From Saccoglossus kowalevskii (taxonomy: Eukaryota > Hemichordata > Enteropneusta > Harrimaniidae): a DNA stretch of 38,100 nt. The position numbers were made by a program, and so were the translations under genes. How positions within the stretch are numbered: position 1 is the stretch's first letter; each line of letters opens with the position of its first letter. Of the stretch, positions 11,059 to 22,400 are shown piece after piece. Under the pieces are notes generated by a model. It made no database searches and was not told the DNA's origin. It worked only from the letters and a program-made list of their open reading frames with translations. The stretch lies in assembly GCF_000003605.2 (NCBI RefSeq), contig NW_003143798.1, forward strand, positions 74,077 through 112,176, read 5' to 3'.

Positions 11059-13302
11059 TACAGGCCATATAATATATGAAAAACTATTAACGATTTTAAA
11101 CAAAGCAAAATATGACCAATGATATACCTGTAATACTAAAGTAACCAATGTAGGCGGCGTGTCCTGTAGTACACACTGTCCCTACAATGACATTCAGTAT
11201 ACACACGTCAGTAGTGTAACTTTAACCTTATCGACGTAAGTGCAGAATGGTGAAAATTCAAATCAAAATAAGCCGGCTATGTCTTTAATGACGTAAACTG
11301 ACATAGCCACACAGTGGTACTTTGAAAAATATCAACGGGCGGGGTACTACTACTAGCATACTTCCTAGTTTCTTACGTTGTGGGGTCGTACGGTTTATTG
11401 ACGGGTCCCAAATTTCAATAAAACGATCCTAACAGTGGAATGTTTGATTTGTTGTTCATCTGTGTGACTGCACTCATTAGTTACCACGACTCCGCCTCGC
11501 TACTTTCGCCGCTACTCTTAGAAAGCGGATGCAAAAGAGGGAACAAAATAAACCCGTTCATAAAAAATGATGAATGCTTCTAGTTTTTTCTTCTTCTTAA
11601 AACGCCCACTAACGTGTACTAATTGTAATTAGTATTACACAAAGACGAGTAAATGGAATCTAAACAAACAAGTGGCGGTAGGATGCTTTGATGTATTCAT
11701 AGTCTCCCTCCTCGTACAACGTATTCCGCGCTGACAATGATGTTGATCTACGCATGCTCAGTTCACTAATGCCCATGTGTTAATTTCTTTGGCTTTCAGA
11801 TCACACATTTGAAGCGGGGGATCACAGTGACAGCGCCTTGTGTGAAACATAGTAACAACGATCGGTGTTTCTACGTTATATATACGTGACCCAGCCTCTC
11901 ACCTGGCGTAAGACGATATGGACACCTGTATCCCAGGACTTTCTTACCGGTAAGCTTGCATCAATTTAAACTACGCACTGAAAGTGTAAGCGACTTAATA
12001 CTATTGTCGGCATCTAGTTTGTAACACATTGATCTCTGTCAGGGGGGAGGAGAAGTAAAATCGCTCAAAATACCGTAATTATCAAATTAGCAAATAATAG
12101 TGCATGACTCCCACTTCACAAGGTACGGGCTGGTGTGGATAAATGTCGATACTTTCTTCGGATAGATACTTGTCACGCCAAGTATAAATTTAATTGTGTA
12201 AGTGACTCACAATGATAGACCTTCATTGTAGTGACAGGAATTGGCAAACAATCCACTCGAATGTAATCAGATTACAACGAGCCACTTAAATTTGCACGGA
12301 CTTTCACAACTTTAGAGTGCATTGCGGAAACGCCTCCTCCTATGCATAAAGGCACAGGCACTATTTAACACCGACATTCAAAAATTGAGATGTTCAAATA
12401 TTTAAAGGGGGTAAAAAACAAGTCAGTAAGCGAGTTAAATGACAATACAACATAAACTTGACAGTCCTTACTACCTGTCTCAATGTTGACGGCACGTATC
12501 TCCAACTTGCGTGTCTATGCCATCCGATTCCCAAACTCAGTACGACGCTATTCGAGGTACTGTCCCTGTTTGTTGGAACTGCTTGTTTGGGTGCACTGAC
12601 AAAATCGTCATACATTACTACATTGGTCAGTGTGCTTCTAAATTAAAAGAGTTGAAGCCTCCGTAACTACAAGCGCGTCGAACCCGTCGTTTACAGAAAA
12701 TCGGACGTCGGCGTAAACGTACAAACCGATTCCATTATGTGGTCGCCGATCTCCACTCACCTTCACATGTAGTGAAGCCACAATTGTCACGAATCAACAC
12801 ATTTTGATGACGGTGAACGAAATCATACGCTGATAGCAGTAAATTTTCACAGTTGAATGACGAAAATAATAAAAAAAGAACGTTTTGGCATGCAGCTGAA
12901 GTAAAGATGTTAAAAAGCGGCACCTCATCTACTGTAAGAACGTTGTCCTATGTCTTTGTAATTCGAACCGACTTTACAACTTAGGCGAGCAACCCACTTA
13001 TTGAAACAAACTGTGTAAGTCAAGGATGCGGGATTCATTTTACCCCGTCTTATCAAGTTGGTTTTCGTGATTTTATTGACTGCACAACATGTTCGAAAAG
13101 TCTGAAAACACCGATATATTGCATACACAAATATCCATTTAAAATCCGTGAATTTAGAATTTCAAAATGAATTGAATAATCACTAATTTTGAATATTTCC
13201 TTTGTGCGGCGTTAACATGATATAATTGTGATACACTGCCCCCTGACAACAATGAATGAATGACGTAATCATATACAACACAGCAACACTCGAGTTTGCA
13301 AA
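11059..13302. other. no recognised gene
   Basis: No coding signal above chance on either strand. The short ORFs near 12.4-13.1 kb overlap on both strands and have no recognisable features. Confidence 0.5.
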
Positions 13303-13318
13303 TGACGTCATTTCCTGG
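13303..13318 (+). promoter_or_regulatory. CRE plus ETS-type site
   Basis: TGACGTCA directly followed by TTTCCTGG. This combination is typical of TATA-less animal promoters. It lies 57-72 bp upstream of the ATGGCG at 13375, consistent with a core promoter region. Activity is inferred only. Confidence 0.35.
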
Positions 13319-13374
13319 ATAGCAACCTGAACGCAAGTGTACGGGGATTCTGGGATAGTGTCTTTTATAATAAC

Positions 13375-13571
13375 ATGGCGTACTTTAGGAATGTAACAGA
13401 CCGTGTAATGACAATATTATCCCGTGGCCAACTACAATGTGTATTACAAATTTGGAATTCAACAATAATAGTACAGGCCTTCGTCTCAATGTCGAGTAAG
13501 GGAAATGATATTAGTAAGACGTTGGAGAATCTACCTCAGTTGTCTACTATTTGCCACCCACGTTGTGTAAA
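13375..13571 (+). CDS. candidate orphan first coding exon with promoter-like upstream
   Basis: ATGGCG in good context (AACATGGCG) opens an ORF starting MAYFRNVTDRVMTILSRGQL with a basic, amphipathic, leader-like N-terminus. It passes a strong internal donor (CGA|GTAAGG, GT at 13496) and reaches a second (AAA|GTAAGG, GT at 13572) just before an in-frame stop. Upstream at 13303-13318 lies TGACGTCATTTCCTGG, a CRE joined to an ETS-type site, about 70 bp from the ATG. I do not recognise the protein and see no downstream exon. It may be an unknown gene's first exon, an alternative PRDM14 5' exon, or chance. Confidence 0.3.
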
Positions 13572-13869
13572 GTAAGGTACCTATCATTATGTACAATATT
13601 CACATCTATCAGAAGAGTAGTTTATCATGCATCAATGTACCCCTCGGACCAGGTGGGCCATGGATTATCCCTATCCCTTTATACAGAACTTGAAATGTTC
13701 CTGCAAAAATGATAATAAGATTTTGTTATCAGCTCTAAACCATACTTATTTTAAGCGCTGACCTGACTTTGTGCCAAGAGTTCCTCGAGTGTTTTCACAA
13801 ATTGTTACTCGTCCACCTGCCTCAGATGGGCAGAGGCATGTCGGAGTTTGCATTAACTGCCACTATATT

Positions 13870-14060
13870 ATCAACCATGGTGCACTGATACATATCCATA
13901 AATCATATATCCCATGATGCATTGCCGAATGTCCCATGATATGCACATCACACGGTGCAGAATCGCATATCCCATGATGCATTGCCACATACAATGTATA
14001 CTATAATGCACTGTTCTATATCCCATGATGCACTGCTTCAGTCCAATGCTGTCCACGATG
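13870..14060. repeat. degenerate CCCATGATGCA repeat cluster
   Basis: ATATCCCATGATGCAyTGC recurs at about 13908, 13968 and 14018, with weaker versions (CCATGGTGCACTG, CCATGATATGCAC, TATAATGCACTG, CCACGATGCAACG) between them at 20-35 bp spacing. A decayed short tandem repeat. No gene in it. Confidence 0.6.
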
Positions 14061-14106
14061 CAACGTCTGGGGTTGACGACGAGATAGAATCTTTCTTCAA
14101 ATATTG

Positions 14107-14180
14107 TTGGCCAAGGATGGAGTTTGAACCCAAAACATCAACCACACCGAGTAGAGGCTCTAACGACTGAGCGATTATGG
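14107..14180 (-). mobile_element. tRNA-derived SINE or tRNA pseudogene
   Basis: On the - strand, AATCGCTCAGTCGTTAGAGC is a good box A and GGGTTCAAACTCC a good box B, with tRNA-like spacing. The acceptor ends do not pair well. It is most likely a tRNA-derived SINE head or tRNA pseudogene. It directly follows the CCCATGATGCA repeat cluster. Confidence 0.55.
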
Positions 14181-14182
14181 AT

Positions 14183-16431
14183 TGCGATGGACGATCTCTG
14201 GAATATAGCTACGGTCAATTCGATTGTCATATGGTTGTCGAATTGTCCATGTGCAAAAGACTAAGTGTACAATACACATATACACGAGCAGTTCAATTGA
14301 TTACTGAATCGTTAAATATTACCATTTGTCACTCACTAACTCAAAAGTGTTATTTTGTAAAAAGTCGTGTGAAATTAGTACACACGGGCTAGTACACCCG
14401 AGACGTGCATTTTACTCGACTTTGGCCTAAACTGTGGGATTATATCTGTAAACCCACACGTTCTTGTGGTGTTTCTAGCACATATTATTGGTGTACATTT
14501 GTTAACTAGCTATCCGTGCGGACACGTAACCAACGATATTATCATTTGTCAATGACGCGATACGTACACGTAATAATGTGTTGACATACATGCCCATAAA
14601 AGGCAAACATAGATATTGGTAAAACCAAAACCTGACCAAAATAAGTACAATTAAAATGTTAAAACAATTGAAGCGAATATTCGACCAAAAAATACAGAAG
14701 AACTGCTAATCGGTAAAGTCTGAGCTGATGGTTTCACACATATTTGGAGAGTGGGACTTCATAAATGATGTCTTGTCAATTTGTCAGCAATATCCCCACG
14801 CTATAAACCGTGATCATGTGTTCCTGTACATAACGTGGCCCGTCTGGGACTGTATGCCACTAGTCCGAGCGCGTACAAAGAGCGCGTCATCGAATTATAA
14901 CGGTCTGCTCAATGAATACGATTTTAAACAGCTAACATGTTGTTAGGCTTCCTTGGGGGTTTTACTGTAATTTAAAGAGTACCATAGAACGCCGAGCATG
15001 TTTAACAAAGCGTTAATAACTAGTATCAAAGGTCGGGGTAATTTATAATCGATGTCCTGCTAATATTTTTATGATTTGCACTCGATCCAATCTGGGTCGC
15101 TTTTTCATCACGGTAATGTGCTAAATTATGCAATATCTTGTAGAATCAATATACCTGGTCTCATTGTTAGTGTTTTACCTATTAATTTGGATCGCGTATC
15201 GTATAAAGACCTCGCCTTAAAACGATTCTACAGCTAACAATAGTTTCTTGCTTTACCCGCCGGCGAACGTCTTAATATAAAGTTATTACTACTATAAATG
15301 CCGACAAAAATAGCACTTTCCGTGCTTTTTTATTCGACTATAGTGCCGAGCACTCTGTCGCGTTGTCAATCTTTTATTCGGCTCAACTTGAGTTCCAGAT
15401 GGAAATCGTGCGTCTGTTTGGTTCAACCGTTTACACTCACCCACGTATTCGTAAATCATGATACTGTTATATTAGTACCATATTCTTACGCGTCGTGTTC
15501 ACCAAACCCGACGCATATACGAAGTCACGAGTGATTGTTTGCACGGAATTGAAACTCGTGCACTGCATGACGCCACCCCACCGACATATCACAGTACTAC
15601 CTGTCGCTATAACGGTACCTGTTCCTGCACCTAGAAACCATTTTATTTGAAAATTTCAAAACTGGCCAGAAATTGCCGAAAATGTAATTTCATCATCTGA
15701 AACATTGGCATAAGTTATGAGATCAATTATGCAAATTGCTTTTAAATTTTCGTCGCTTGCCATTGGCGAGGATATTGAGCCACAGGTGTTCATATGGGCA
15801 ATACGATATTATTTCCGAGCATCCGGGTATTTGGTATAGTATTATATCGCAGCAGATAAAGTGTACTCGCAGTTAAACGTGCTATGGCACAGTGTTTCAA
15901 TTCATGCAAGAAATCATTTATATCGCCGGCAATGAATAAAGAAATTAGTATGCGGGAGAATAATATGGTCTTCCAGTGGTTCGGTTTGTATGTGTGTTTA
16001 CCAGTCCATCGTCGCCGCGTTACACGATCTGTGAAGGGGTCTGCCTCATCCGACTCTACTTCCCAAATTTAATAGTGTGATTCCATATTTGGATGGACAT
16101 CATTATACTGAAGTCATTTCGGGCGTGCTATAATTACGATATGATAGTAATTTACACATGACGTAAAATGGAACTCGTAATGAAATACTAGTAGATTAGA
16201 TACCCCGGCAGTATGTATGAAGGTTTATGTTCAATTGTTTAATCTGTGAGATGGAATGGATAATTATGAGTTGTACTAGGACAATACCATGACACAATGA
16301 ATATAATGAGCTGAGCTTGTATCGTTATTGTTTCTGTCTTCTCCTCACGACATTGTGTCCGTATTAATCGTGCACATGCGCGGACGTTTAGCTTTGCGTT
16401 GACAGTGTTGCAATCGAGTGAGTGAGTGAGC
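14183..16431. other. PRDM14 upstream region, no other gene seen
   Basis: Upstream 2.2 kb of the PRDM14 start. No TATA box I trust near 16432. Several ORFs of 60-80 codons look like chance. It probably contains the PRDM14 promoter and 5' UTR. Confidence 0.45.
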
Positions 16432-16469
16432 ATGTATCTCGAAGTGTCCGGCCAAGATGTGCATGAGAG
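16432..16469 (+). CDS. PRDM14: PRDM14 coding exon 1 (candidate start exon)
   Basis: ATG at 16432 opens MYLEVSGQDVHE and ends in phase 2 at a donor GAG|GTGCGT (GT at 16470). An in-frame TGA at 16423 excludes an earlier start in this exon. Splicing over an 87-nt intron to the pyrimidine-rich acceptor ending at 16556 restores the frame as R-L-N-M-N-W. If this intron is not used, translation would start at ATG 16564 and give 594 aa. I prefer the spliced start because donor, acceptor and frame agree, but the peptide has no homologue I recognise. Confidence 0.45.
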
Positions 16470-19400
16470 GTGCGTGACTGTTTGAATTGTTTACGGAGAT
16501 TTTATTAACTTATTGCTTTTTTTTAACTGTTCTAATTCTCTATTTTACGCATGTAGGTTAAACATGAATTGGCAGTCGAGAGTGCAGACCTGTGAGATTG
16601 GTATGCTGAGTTTTCCGCCTCCTCCACACCTTCCGCCACCGTCATCAACCCTACATCTACCACTGGAACAAGTGTGTAGCCAGCCTCGTCATACAACACC
16701 AATGCACCCAAGACCACAGTTAGTCCAGCAGATAAACGACTCCACTTCCACTAGTCGGCAACGTATGAACCAGCAAACTTCAATAGTTTCTCCGCCAGCT
16801 TCGTCATCCCGCCAGCTACCAGTAACCGTTCCCTACCCATTGCCGTATTATTTTTCGCAAGCTGAAATCGACATGGTTTTATATGACTGCGCGCGAAATC
16901 CATTCAATGACCAATCTCCAAGGCACGCCTTGTCGGGCCTCGGACTCAAAGATAATGGTACGTACTAGTTATGACTGTTTCATTTTAGAGCCCAGAAATT
17001 TCATTAACCTAACCTGCCACTATATTTATCGCTTATTTTACGCATTTATTTCAATCTCTAACTCGAATCTAACCATCTGTGATCGTAAATATCTTTATCG
17101 GATGATCAACTAACCAACTTCTTTTAACCAGATCATTTTGTGTCAATTCTTTTCGAAACCGTTGAACGAGATAATGTACTTTGTCGTACAAGTTACGTTA
17201 TTCTGAGTGTATAAGTATATTTCTGAGGAACCCGGTGCGTTAACCGAAAGTAACTTTACCCATACGTCGGCGTGATGCAAATCAGTTAGTAACGGCGCTC
17301 TTTGTTGTCCATCTTCAAGTCATTGATCTATGATTAACACTTTATCACCGAGAGAATGGATTCCTATTAAGGGGGATTACGAAAATCATGGTGCTGTGTG
17401 TATATAGTACGCTATCGCACATGTAGACGACGCCCAGACCCCAATTACTATTATTCACTGGTCTGAGGATGAACCGAAACGGTAGTAATGTGAGCCACGC
17501 CCACGAGAGGGTCCGATCTTAGGTCGCAATCCGGTATCGTGGCTAGTAGTGATTAGATTTAACGTTTTAACGGGAGATGCTCCTCAAAATAACTACTCAA
17601 TCGATGTGCCAATGGGTTGCTGAATATCGGGGACTTTCGGGTACTAGACTGAACAGCGGCAGACCAACGTTTGTAAGTATGTTGGTGACAGCATATCTCC
17701 CATCAAGTTTTTTTTTCGACCGCTATAAGTTATCCACTAGTGTCACTCGTCATTGATAAGAATAGAACACAATTAAAAAAACCGCCCATCTCATCAACCT
17801 CATTATCCGCTATAGATAGTACACAGTGTACGCATTGTGGAGGAGATTATCCGACAGCTTGTTGGCAGATTGAGCGTTGTATGTATGTATGCATGCGCGT
17901 GTCAGCTTATCCCTCTATACTGAATCCTCCAAAGATGTACAAAGTCCGGAGAAGCACCTGTATTTTCAATAAAGCAGAGGATTACGCGAGACAATGCTTT
18001 CACTGTGTTAACTTAATTATGGCTTTTTAGTGTAGCACTCACAGTCAGATAAGTTGTTCTTTTAATCTCAGCACTGAAGTTCATAGTTGAGTAAACGTAA
18101 TCATCTATGCAATTATCGGCCACTAAACTTCCAGCTTCTTGTTGCTTTCCGACGTAGCATTCCAATCAATGAGATAAACGAGTTAAAGGCGATATGCTTC
18201 AAAGTAACCAGAAGCACATATCTACGAAAAATCACCTTAAATGGCAGAATTCGTGACATGTGTAACCATAACCGGAGGTGGAAACCGAAAACCTATTTTC
18301 TCATAAAATGCAATAAATGTCAGGATTACAGAAAAAGAAATAGCTGACTGACACATCGGCAATTGTATTATTAAACAAACCACCAGAAGCAGAATTCGCT
18401 GAATTAAGTTCCGATAAGGAGCTGATAGTTTGAACCACAGGGACGTTTAATTATCGTAGACCCTCACAGTGACAGCCCGTGTGGTTTGTCGGTTGATTCG
18501 AAGCATTTATACCTGGCTGAATTTGATGCGTCGGGAAATCTGTCAACATAAAAGCTGCTCTCTAATTGGTCTGACTGTTAGATTTTTTAGTTGTTTCGTA
18601 CTTTTTTTCTGTATGTATTTGTATCTATTTCTACCCCACCCCATGAGCATGTGTGAGTGTTATTTAATAAGTTTTAAACTGGATGGTGGAATTCAGACAT
18701 GTGCTTAGTTTAAACCAACTCGGGATATGGATAAAGATAAGTTATTATAATTTCATTCTATGATAGTTGGGGGAGGGTCGTGAAAGCAAAGACATATTCA
18801 AGATGAACGACATTCGAAAATATTGAAATTGCGAATTTATATTTACGTCCATCGAAAGAGCCATCGGGGAAAACAAAAAAACGTAATTGTTCGACCTGGC
18901 AGGTCGAGAGTTAGACAATGAGGTTGGCAGGAATGGCCAAGGATAGTACAGCAAACAACAATTTCGGAGATTGTTTAAGGAGAGAGAACTGTTATGATTT
19001 AATTTTTTGCTCATCTGGTGAACTGAAAAGAGGGACGTTGAAAGTGGATTGGACGCGATTTACTGCGAGAGGGACCTATGCGATATACTGACTATACAAA
19101 TTGAGAAGCGACGATGTTTCTGACATCATGGCGGTCAGGACATTCCGAATGTTTTGTTGTGGGCTATGCTACGATCCTGACATCTCCAGGACATTCAGTG
19201 TTATTGTTTGGGTTATGCGTCCTGTGGACAGGACTGTGAGCTATCATAAGACTCCGTGCGCGTTATGCTCCACAGAAACATAGTATATATATATATGTTT
19301 TCCAATCAGTCTGAGCAAAATATTTTCATTTCTCCAATTCATTGGCGTAAATAGCTGTGCCACCACAAATTGTGTAAAGTGATTACGGTTGAACTTTCTG

Positions 19401-22400
19401 AAAGTTGAAAAATATGAACAGAATTTTGAACAAAAGTTGCGGCCTATAAATACACTTTATAATCATTGATTCCCCTTGGAAGTAATTTCAGTGAGCAGAA
19501 CTTATAGAAATTGGCACATTATACAATAATTTGAATATGTACACAACTAAAATACGATAATTCGTGATATATCCGGTCGTAATCATGCCCGACACATGGG
19601 TATTTCATGAATACACACTCGGCCTCTTAGACGCAAACCTGTGGATCAATACCGACACACAATTCAACGCGTCTTTTCAAATTGGCCAACAAACGATTGC
19701 AACGAATGAAACATTGACGATTTCTTCCTTCGTCAAATGGTGTAATTGCTATATTTCCGAATAACAGCAATAGTCCTATTTAACCATGACCCCCAATCAA
19801 TTAACTACTGCAGGAGCTTCTCCGGTTATTTGACTTCGACACTTAGACGAACGCATAATGTATATTTGTTATAATTATATTAAAGCAACCCGACATGTTA
19901 CGTGTTTGCTCGATACATTGTAATTTCTTTTAGTTCGATTTACGCCAGTGTCCGGAGCTGTTTATTTTTGCAGATTTTTTTTATTCGCGATTTTTTTCGG
20001 CTTATTCCGTTTTCTTCGGTCCTTTGTTCGACTCTATCTAAATGCCTGTAACAATCTCTATTGAAAATCACCGAAGCGAAAAATTGGGAACACATAACAC
20101 CACTGGTTTGGTAACACTACGCTAAAGCCTGGAACATTGTGGACGCACACGCGCGTTGTTTTACAAATGGCGTAGTAGTACAAAGACTTTTTTCGGACCA
20201 GTTGAAAACAGCTGTTATTACTTCACTTCGTCATATCTCCCGCCCTTCAATCATTAAAAAAATAACATTCTGTTATTTTAAACATAAATATCGTTCAGTT
20301 TGTTTCTACTATGTTTACACCAATGCGTGACTTTTTCACGTGATTCACATTACGATTTGTTATCCTAGTGTATCATTCCGACCACGTGGTACTAAACAGA
20401 TGTCGAACTCCATACAGTTTGCAAGCTACATAAAGAGTACTAGCACTTTGATAATCCATCTAAATTCATGACAAATACTAGTATCACCCAACAGCCTATT
20501 CGACTTGTTGCACTTGTTTGTCTTTTATATCGGACGCCGCGGCGTTGGCTTTCGAATCACACGCCCATGTTTCATTAATTTGGTCACAATTTCGCAATAA
20601 ATTTCTGCGTGTCTCGAAGCCTTAGTCTGAGTTCTGGTAGAAGATCCCGGAGGAGCTTTGCCCAGACTGTCGACTCTGAGTCGCGCCATGTGTATGAATT
20701 GAGATTAGATTCATGCTAAATAACACAATGTAGACACCATTTGTACCGTCTTGTTGCCAAACAAAACTTAGCTTTCAGGTTGGCAAACCAACCGGCGTTT
20801 ACATGTATTCAGTCTGTCTCGCATTCAGTGGGATTACAGCATCTATAGTATCACTTTAATTGGAAGAAAACGCGACATCAGCGGCAGCCTTTAATGGGAC
20901 CGGTGTTTTTCTAATCTTCCGACTTCTCTTCTGACGTTTCATGTGCCCGTAGTTTCCCCCCAGGGATGCCCGAGGCGACGGTATACCGACAGAGCACGGC
21001 CCTATAGAACTGTAAAGAAATTACTTCTAATCTGTTATGCCTTGTATGTGAATAGTCCGCATAACGGTATCTATTATCGCACGGTAAGCGATAAGGTACC
21101 GCCACAAGCACCGTAACTTTCCCGAGAAAAACATAAATTTTAAACAAGCTATCTTGTTTTACAATTTTGTTTGCAAATGCGTGCTCGTTGTGGGTACTGG
21201 AATACGATACCCGAAAAGCCGCTGACAAAGATAACCTTTTGGGTCAGTGTCGAGTTTTCTTTTAATGTGGTTATTAAAATTACATACACTTTTTTAATGT
21301 CATATCTAGTCTTCCACTAGAAAAACTACAAATCTGTAGTTTGTGTGGACTCACAATAGTCATGTGATGTACAACTTATTCAACATTGAAATGTCACATT
21401 ATTGATAGAATGAAGTCAGAGTGTATTTTTTGATCGAGATTTATTGTATAAAAACACGCTGAACTCGGCTTAGATAATTCTGAATTTTAAGAGTGTTGAT
21501 TATCGAGTTTCATATTTCTGTTGGAAAGCACAGGATGCAAAGAATGACCTCCCTCCCCCATCCCCCGGGAGCACCTCTGACGGTTTTTGATCCTACGCTA
21601 GCTGGTATATACCCCTTCCTAATTTATGACTTTGAGTCAATTATGCTAAAAATTCCGAAATCAGTCCTGTTAAATTTGTCAATATAGCTTATTTTTGCCA
21701 TCAATTTTACCAAAAAAAAACCATAAGATTAAAACAACTTTTGAAAAAGAAAACGACAGCTGTTTTTAAATGTTATTCATATAAAACTGATATAGAAAAA
21801 TTTAACTAACAAACTATTTGATCAAAACGCACGAGAGATACCCTGGAACAAAATTACAATATATCTGGAAACCCATGAAATTTTAGTTCGCTATATACGT
21901 TATATAACGCGTTGGTTTGTGTGCGTCTAACAAACTAACCAATACCACCCGTCTAATGGTTTCCCCGCCCATGTCTTTTAGGCGACTCAGAATTCTTGAA
22001 ACACTGATAATTGAGATCTCTCCGGCGATTGTTTTCCAAATACATAAGACAATGACCGTCCTATTGCAATTAATTTGCCAAACACCAATTAAAACGCCAT
22101 GATTGCTAGTGAGATCATCTCTAATGATCGTATATGATGAAACAACGCTTGGATATTCTTGCATCTTTTTAAGTACTTCTTATTTCAACAGTTTTAGTGC
22201 TGTATATAATGTGCCACATTGTTCTCAATGGTTGACCAAATTGAATCCTTGAAAACGCATTATGATTTAATTCTTTAAATTTAAATAAATGGATTATAAA
22301 TAAACATTATTCTAACCCAGGAGATCGACTTAACACTGAACGGTGTTAGTATTGGCACGACTTCGGGTTGTCAATCGCCGTGAAGACCTCGCATGGACTA

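Noticed and set aside
10105-11122. Long overlapping + strand ORFs (up to 324 codons)
   Set aside because: They are the 102-bp minisatellite read in three frames at once; no domain and no start or stop logic.
20911-21228. 105-codon - strand ORF in PRDM14 intron 1
   Set aside because: No recognisable family and no splice signals in phase with a neighbour.
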